Shown here piece after piece: positions 16,948 to 20,883 of a DNA stretch of 20,883 nt. Position 1 is the stretch's first letter; every line of letters starts with the position of its first letter. The notes under the pieces were generated by a model. That model ran no database searches. It worked only from the letters and a program-made list of their open reading frames with translations, and was not told where the DNA came from. The stretch comes from an uncultured Eubacteriales bacterium (GTDB taxonomy: Bacteria; Bacillota; Clostridia; Oscillospirales; Oscillospiraceae), in NCBI GenBank assembly GCA_900550615.1, contig URSX01000022.1:1-20883 (forward strand). Reading direction: 5' to 3'. A program made the translations under genes and the position numbers.

Positions 16948-17179
16948 GGGGCGTCCGGGAGGCCGCCCCCTACGGGTGCATGGCAAGGGGGCAGAGCGCG
17001 GGCGACCGCGAGGGTTGCCCCTACGGACAGCTTGGGAGCTGGTGCGGGCGGGCCGATGTGGGGAGCGGTACAGATTCGGGCGGCGGGGTGAGGGCACCCC
17101 ACCCTACGGGTGCATGGTAATAGGAGCGGTGCAAGTCTGGTGCGGGCCGATGCAGGCATCGGCCCCTACGGGTGCGTGG
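16948..17179 (+). repeat. Cluster of four hairpin repeats ending in CTACGGGTGCATGG
   Basis: No gene in 16835-17315. Four GC-rich hairpins are each followed by CTACGG or CCTACGGGTGC: 16948-16969 (GGGGCG/CGCCCC), 17000-17020 (GGGCGACC/GGTTGCCC), 17085-17100 (GGGGTG/CACCCC) and 17144-17165 (GGGCCGATGC/GCATCGGCCC). The tail TACGGGTGCATGG is shared by copies 1 and 3 and nearly by copy 4; copy 2 has CTACGGACAG. Stems differ in sequence but always pair. This looks like the widespread bacterial GGGGCGACC...CCCCTACGG type of intergenic palindrome. Short open frames across it are repeat artefacts. Confidence 0.75.
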
Positions 17180-17221
17180 CGGGGGATGGACCCTTGCACG
17201 AGGGAAAACTCATAGGCTAAG

Positions 17222-17263
17222 TTCACAAAATGTTCAGGAAAATAAGCATTTTCACAGTATAAT
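17222..17263 (+). promoter_or_regulatory. Promoter with PhoP/OmpR-type direct repeats before the two-component operon
   Basis: A consensus TATAAT (17258-17263) has no good -35. In its place are TTCACA (17222-17227), TTCAGG (17233-17238, 11 bp on) and TTCACA (17251-17256). Direct repeats of TT-N-ACA form at 11-bp period around -35 are typical of PhoP/OmpR-family activator sites, so the operon may be autoregulated by its own response regulator. Confidence 0.5.
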
Positions 17264-17315
17264 AGCTGTATAACAGAAAAAAGACCGCCCCGGCGGAAAC
17301 AAAGGAGGAGCCTTC

Positions 17316-17999
17316 ATGGCACGCAATATTTTGGTGGTAGAGGACGACCGCAATATCTCGGATCTGATCCGCATGTATATGGAGAAAGAGGGCTTTGAGG
17401 TGCGCAGCGCCTACGACGGCGGCAAGGCCATCGAGGAGTTTGAAAAGCAGGCGCCGGATCTGGTGCTGCTGGACATCATGCTGCCGGTGATGGACGGTTG
17501 GGCCGTGTGCCGGAAGATCCGGGAGACCAGCAAGGTGCCCATCATCATGCTCACCGCCAAGGGCGAGGTGAACGACCGCATCACGGGCCTGGAGATGGGG
17601 GCGGACGACTACATCGTAAAGCCCTTTGAAATGAAGGAGCTGATGGCACGCATCAACGCCGTGCTGCGCCGTAGCGAGATCCCCGACGACACCAAGAAAA
17701 AGCTGGTATTCGACAAGCTCATCATCAATCTGGACAGCTATGAGCTGATCGTGGACGGAAAAAAGGTGGACACGCCGCCTAAAGAGCTGGAGCTGCTGTA
17801 CCATCTGGCCTCCACTCCCAACCGGGTCTACACCCGCAACCAGCTGCTGGACGAGGTGTGGGGCTTTGACTACTTCGGCGACAGCCGCACCGTGGACGTA
17901 CACATCAAGCGGCTGCGGGAAAAGGTGGAGAACGTGTCCGACCAGTGGGCGCTGAAAACTGTGTGGGGCGTGGGCTACAAATTTGAAGTAAAGTCATGA
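17316..17999 (+). CDS. OmpR/PhoB-family response regulator
   Basis: A 227-aa DNA-binding response regulator. The receiver domain spans 1-118, with Asp10/Asp11 (acidic pocket), phospho-acceptor Asp53 in LLDIMLPVMDG, Thr80 (IIMLTA) and Lys102 (VKPF). The C-terminal winged-helix domain is about 130-227 (TPPKELELLYHLAS, RTVDVHIKRLREK, VWGVGYKFE). Its ribosome binding site AAGGAGGAG lies 5 nt before the ATG. The stop codon overlaps the kinase start (ATGA), so the two are translationally coupled. The order regulator-kinase-HtrA protease resembles Bacillus CssRS-HtrA and WalRK-YycK loci, pointing to envelope or secretion stress, but the sequence does not identify which of these it equates to. Confidence 0.95.
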   Translation: MARNILVVEDDRNISDLIRMYMEKEGFEVRSAYDGGKAIEEFEKQAPDLVLLDIMLPVMDGWAVCRKIRETSKVPIIMLTAKGEVNDRITGLEMGADDYIVKPFEMKELMARINAVLRRSEIPDDTKKKLVFDKLIINLDSYELIVDGKKVDTPPKELELLYHLASTPNRVYTRNQLLDEVWGFDYFGDSRTVDVHIKRLREKVENVSDQWALKTVWGVGYKFEVKS

Positions 18000-19474
18000 A
18001 AAAGGATACGAAAAACCGGTTCCGCAGCATCTATTGGCAGCAGTTCAGCCTCATCGCAGGAGTGGTGCTGCTGACGCTGCTGCTGCTGGGCGCGTCCTTT
18101 TACGCCCTGAGCTACAACTATCTGGTAGGCGAAAAGCGGGACGAGATGAAAGTGCGGGCCCAGCTCATCGTGCAGATGTCCGAGGATTTCCTGACGGCGG
18201 AGGAGGGAGACAAGTCCCAACTGGATAACAGCCTCAGCCGTATGGCTGGAGTGGCCAGCATGATGACGGAGGTGAACTTCCTCATCTGCGATGAAAACGG
18301 TCAGGCCCTGCTCACCACCGACAACAACCTGGCCGGCAAGAGCATCCATCTGCCGGAGGCGCTGCGCAGCAAGATCCTGGAGGACGCGGACGGATTTCAG
18401 GGCTACACCACCCTGTCGGGCCTGTACAAAATGCGGCAGTTTGCCGTGGGCCTGCCGGTGAAAACGGAGGACGGCCAGGTGGTGGGCATGGTGCTGGCCA
18501 TGATCGACGGCACGCAGCTGATGCGGATGTGGCGGTCGTTTACGGGGCTGTTTTTCATGATATCCGCCATTGTGCTGCTCATCGCCTTTGTGGCAAGCTC
18601 CTTTATGTCCATGCGCCAGATCCAGCCCATCAAGGAGATGCTCAAGGGCACCCGGGCCTATGCCGCCGGGAACTTTGACATGCGCATTGAGGACGAGGGC
18701 CGGGGGGACGAGATCGGCGAGCTGGCCCGCTCCTTTAACATGATGGCCGACTCCCTGTCGGAAACGGAGCGGCAGAGGCGGGACTTCATCGCCAACATCT
18801 CCCACGAGCTGAAAACGCCTATGACATCCATCGCCGGCTATACCGACGGCATTCTGGACGGGACCATCCCCCAGAAGGACGAGCGGAAATATCTGCAGAT
18901 CATCTCCGACGAGAGCCACCGGCTCAGCCGACTGGTGCGGCGGATGCTGGATATCTCGCAGATCCAGTCTCAGGAGATGCACAAGGAGGACTTCGACCTG
19001 TGCGAGAGCATGCGCATCGCGCTGCTGAGCATGGAGCGGAAGATCAACCAGCGGGGCCTGGACGTGGAGGCGGATATCCCGGAGGATTCCGTCATGGTCC
19101 GGGGAGACAATGAGCTGATCACGCAGGTGGTTTATAATCTGCTGGAAAACGCTACCAAGTTCGCGGCGGAGGGCTCTACCCTGTATCTGGGGCTTGCATG
19201 CCGGGGGGAAAAGGCGGTGGTCACCGTGCGCAACACGGGCAATACCATCCCCGCCCAGGAGATTCCGCTGCTGTTTGAGCGGTTCCATAAGTCCGACAAG
19301 TCCCGGAGCGAGGACAAGGACGGCTATGGCCTGGGGCTCTATGTAGTGAAGACCATTCTCAACCAACACAAGGAACAGATCACCGTCACCAGTGAAAACG
19401 GCGTAACGGCCTTCAGCTTTACTGTGCAGATGGCAGACAGCGCCCGCGACTACGGGGAGGAGCAGGAGCAATGA
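17996..19474 (+). CDS. Membrane sensor histidine kinase
   Basis: A 492-aa HisKA-type kinase, partner of the regulator it overlaps by 4 bp. TM1 is about 17-40. An extracellular sensing domain of about 140 residues follows (sCACHE/PAS-like, with NFLICDENGQALLTTDN). TM2 is about 181-204 and HAMP about 205-256. The H-box is FIANISHELKTPMTSIAGY with phospho-acceptor His270. The N-box is NLLENATKFA (382-391), and the G-box is DGYGLGLYVVK (442-452) after LFERFHKSDKSRS. The usual D-box DxGxGI is NTGNTI (413-418), so the Asp that contacts adenine is Asn. Other ATP-site motifs are intact, so it is probably active as kinase or at least phosphatase. The end overlaps the HtrA start by 4 bp. Confidence 0.95.
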   Translation: MKKDTKNRFRSIYWQQFSLIAGVVLLTLLLLGASFYALSYNYLVGEKRDEMKVRAQLIVQMSEDFLTAEEGDKSQLDNSLSRMAGVASMMTEVNFLICDENGQALLTTDNNLAGKSIHLPEALRSKILEDADGFQGYTTLSGLYKMRQFAVGLPVKTEDGQVVGMVLAMIDGTQLMRMWRSFTGLFFMISAIVLLIAFVASSFMSMRQIQPIKEMLKGTRAYAAGNFDMRIEDEGRGDEIGELARSFNMMADSLSETERQRRDFIANISHELKTPMTSIAGYTDGILDGTIPQKDERKYLQIISDESHRLSRLVRRMLDISQIQSQEMHKEDFDLCESMRIALLSMERKINQRGLDVEADIPEDSVMVRGDNELITQVVYNLLENATKFAAEGSTLYLGLACRGEKAVVTVRNTGNTIPAQEIPLLFERFHKSDKSRSEDKDGYGLGLYVVKTILNQHKEQITVTSENGVTAFSFTVQMADSARDYGEEQEQ

Positions 19475-20757
19475 CAGACGAGAACAACAATGTGCCGGAG
19501 ACGCAGCAGGACCGGGAGGTCGTGTCCTGGTATGTGCCGCCGGAGCAGGGAAAGGAAGTTGTGCGCTGCTATGTGCAGCCCCAGCCGCTGCCCGGAAGCG
19601 TCCGGCCCCAGCCGCAGCAGACGGCTGCCGCCGGGAAAAAGAAGAAGGGGTGGGTCATTTTCCTGATCCTGGCGGTGGTGATAGGCGTGACGGTGCTGGT
19701 GGTCGCCCTTCTGTCCCGCGGTTCGGGGCAGGATGGAACGGACGGCGGCAATGCCGGCAGTATTGTGGATATTACCAGCGACGAGAACTGCTACATTCCC
19801 AGAGACAAGGGCAGCGCCGATATCCGGATGGAGCTGGCTGTCCCGGGAGAAACGGCGCTGGCATCGGAGGATATCTACCGGAAAATGGGGCCGTCTACCG
19901 TGACGGTGCTGGCAACGGATTCCAAAGGGAATACCTCCATGGGCACCGGCGTGCTGCTGACGGCGGACGGATACTTTATCACCAACGCCCATGTGGTCTC
20001 CGGTGCCACCAGCTGCATTATGGCCCTGGACACAGGAAAAACCTATGAGGCCAAGCTGGTGGGCTGCTCCTTCGGCCAGGATATCGCCGTTCTGAAGGCG
20101 GAGGGCGCAGAGGGACTGACACCGGCGGAATTCTGCGACTCCGACTATTGCAGCGTGGGAGAAACGGTGTACGCCATCGGGAACCCCCTGAATCTGAACC
20201 TGCGGGCTACGTTTACCAACGGCATTATTTCCGGCCTGGAGCGGCAGATGGAGCTGGACGGCAAGACGCTGACCATGATCCAGACCAACGCCGCCGTGAA
20301 TAACGGCAATTCCGGCGGCCCGCTCATCAACCAGTACGGACAGGTCATCGGCATCATCACCATGAAGATGAGTCAGAACGGCACCAAGGCGGAGGCTACG
20401 GTGGAGGGGCTGGGCTTTGCTCTGCCTACGGCGCAGGTGGCCTATGTGGTCAACGACATTATGGCCTTTGGAGAATTCAAGGGCATACCTACCTTCGGCT
20501 TTAAGATCATGACGACTACGGATGAGAGCGGGGATCAGCGCGTGGTGGTGCAGTCAGTGGAAGAGGGACAGGCGGCCCAGATCGCCGGGGTGGAGCCGGG
20601 AGATGTGATCCTGGCCGCCAATGGGCAGACCATCCGCGACAACTGGGATCTGCTGGATTACCGCCGCGTCTGCCAGGTGGGGGACACCGTGGATCTGACC
20701 ATCCTGCGGAACGGGAAGGAAGTCCACTGCTTCGTGACGCTGACGGGAACCAAGTAA
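19471..20757 (+). CDS. Membrane-anchored HtrA/DegP-like serine protease with PDZ domain
   Basis: A 428-aa trypsin-type quality-control protease. The N-terminal cytosolic tail (1-59) has two related short motifs (EVVSWYVPPEQGK at 17 and EVVRCYVQPQ at 29) and a KKKK stop-transfer signal. One membrane segment covers about 61-82. The extracellular trypsin domain covers about 135-325 with the full triad His174 (TNAHVV), Asp204 (GQDIAVLK) and Ser281 (NGNSGGP). One PDZ domain covers about 340-428 (GVEPGDVILAANG). HtrA degrades or refolds damaged exported proteins at the outer face of the membrane. The ATG overlaps the kinase stop codon, which makes it the third gene of a coupled operon, so the two-component system probably controls it in response to envelope stress. 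A hairpin lies 18 nt after the stop. Confidence 0.95.
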   Translation: MTDENNNVPETQQDREVVSWYVPPEQGKEVVRCYVQPQPLPGSVRPQPQQTAAAGKKKKGWVIFLILAVVIGVTVLVVALLSRGSGQDGTDGGNAGSIVDITSDENCYIPRDKGSADIRMELAVPGETALASEDIYRKMGPSTVTVLATDSKGNTSMGTGVLLTADGYFITNAHVVSGATSCIMALDTGKTYEAKLVGCSFGQDIAVLKAEGAEGLTPAEFCDSDYCSVGETVYAIGNPLNLNLRATFTNGIISGLERQMELDGKTLTMIQTNAAVNNGNSGGPLINQYGQVIGIITMKMSQNGTKAEATVEGLGFALPTAQVAYVVNDIMAFGEFKGIPTFGFKIMTTTDESGDQRVVVQSVEEGQAAQIAGVEPGDVILAANGQTIRDNWDLLDYRRVCQVGDTVDLTILRNGKEVHCFVTLTGTK

Positions 20758-20774
20758 AACGGTATGAATTGAAA

Positions 20775-20802
20775 AAAGGACGGACCGGGAGGTCCGTCCT
20801 TT
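20775..20802 (+). terminator. 12-bp hairpin after the HtrA gene
   Basis: AAAGGACGGACC (20775-20786), loop GGGA, GGTCCGTCCTTT (20791-20802), preceded by an A-run and followed by GAGG. The U-tract is only three residues, so termination may be weak. It is also P1 of structured element copy A, with the same stem and loop lengths as the hairpin at 7083-7110. Confidence 0.6.
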
Positions 20803-20883
20803 GAGGTTGTCGAGAAAGCGGTAAGATTGCGACAACGGTAAGGAAGGGTGTGTGAGGGAAACCCAAGAAGGGTGTCCCTCGCC
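20775..20883 (+). ncRNA. Structured repeat element, copy A (candidate RNA, reaches window edge)
   Basis: P1 (20775-20802); P2 GTTGTCG/CGACAAC (20806-20812 with 20830-20836) enclosing AAAGCGGTAAGATT; conserved CGGTAAGGAAGGGTGTGTGAG (about 20836-20856); P3 GTGAGGGA/TCCCTCGC (20852-20859 with 20875-20882) with inner ACCC/GGGT. It matches copy B (7005-7110, minus strand). Sequence continues beyond the window, so the element may be longer. Confidence 0.55.

Noticed and set aside
16948..17179. CRISPR array
   Set aside because: Repeats are hairpins with variable stems and irregular spacing; no uniform repeats or spacers and no cas genes.
16895..17215. Short plus- and minus-strand open frames between spoIID and the response regulator
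   Set aside because: They run across the four hairpin repeats, have repetitive Arg/Gly/Pro-rich translations and no credible ribosome binding sites.
17975..19471. 498-codon minus-strand frame opposite the histidine kinase
   Set aside because: His/Leu-rich shadow; the plus strand has all kinase motifs and coupled start and stop codons.

Overview
The window looks like chromosomal DNA from a GC-rich, strictly anaerobic, endospore-forming-lineage Firmicute, most likely an Oscillospiraceae gut bacterium such as a Flavonifractor, Lawsonibacter or Oscillibacter relative. This placement is inference. It rests on a pyruvate:ferredoxin oxidoreductase (PFOR), a SpoIID homologue, Gram-positive ribosome binding sites, sortase-type surface proteins with InlB/Flg_new-type repeats, and GC-rich coding sequence.

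Layout. (1) 1-5818, minus strand: a transporter (DAACS family), a class I aminotransferase and a PFOR that runs off the left edge form an apparent operon. The divergent IclR-family regulator (6036-6809, plus) shares with it a promoter region that holds IclR-like palindromes. The logic suggests uptake of a small neutral amino acid, transamination to a 2-oxoacid, and ferredoxin-linked oxidation to acyl-CoA. The PFOR lacks the segment that normally carries three ligands of the proximal iron-sulfur cluster. (2) 6810-7158: no gene, but dense inverted repeats and one copy of a structured repeat element. (3) 7159-14614, minus strand: two secreted, beta-helix-rich surface proteins (465 and 1977 aa) with sortase-type C-termini. 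(4) 14615-16834, plus strand: a YwaF/TMEM164-like membrane protein and a SpoIID-type lytic transglycosylase with a possible sigma-E promoter. (5) 16835-17315: a cluster of four GC-rich hairpin repeats, then a promoter with 11-bp direct repeats. (6) 17316-20757, plus strand: a translationally coupled response regulator, sensor kinase and membrane-anchored HtrA protease, an envelope-stress type operon. (7) 20758-20883: a second copy of the structured element, running to the right edge.

The most unusual observations are the PFOR deletion and the roughly 110-nt element found twice in opposite orientation. Each copy of that element has a 12-bp stem with a 4-nt loop whose sequence differs completely while its geometry is identical, followed by a conserved core and a third stem that keeps pairing despite sequence change. 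No tRNA, rRNA, CRISPR array, transposase or integrase was seen.
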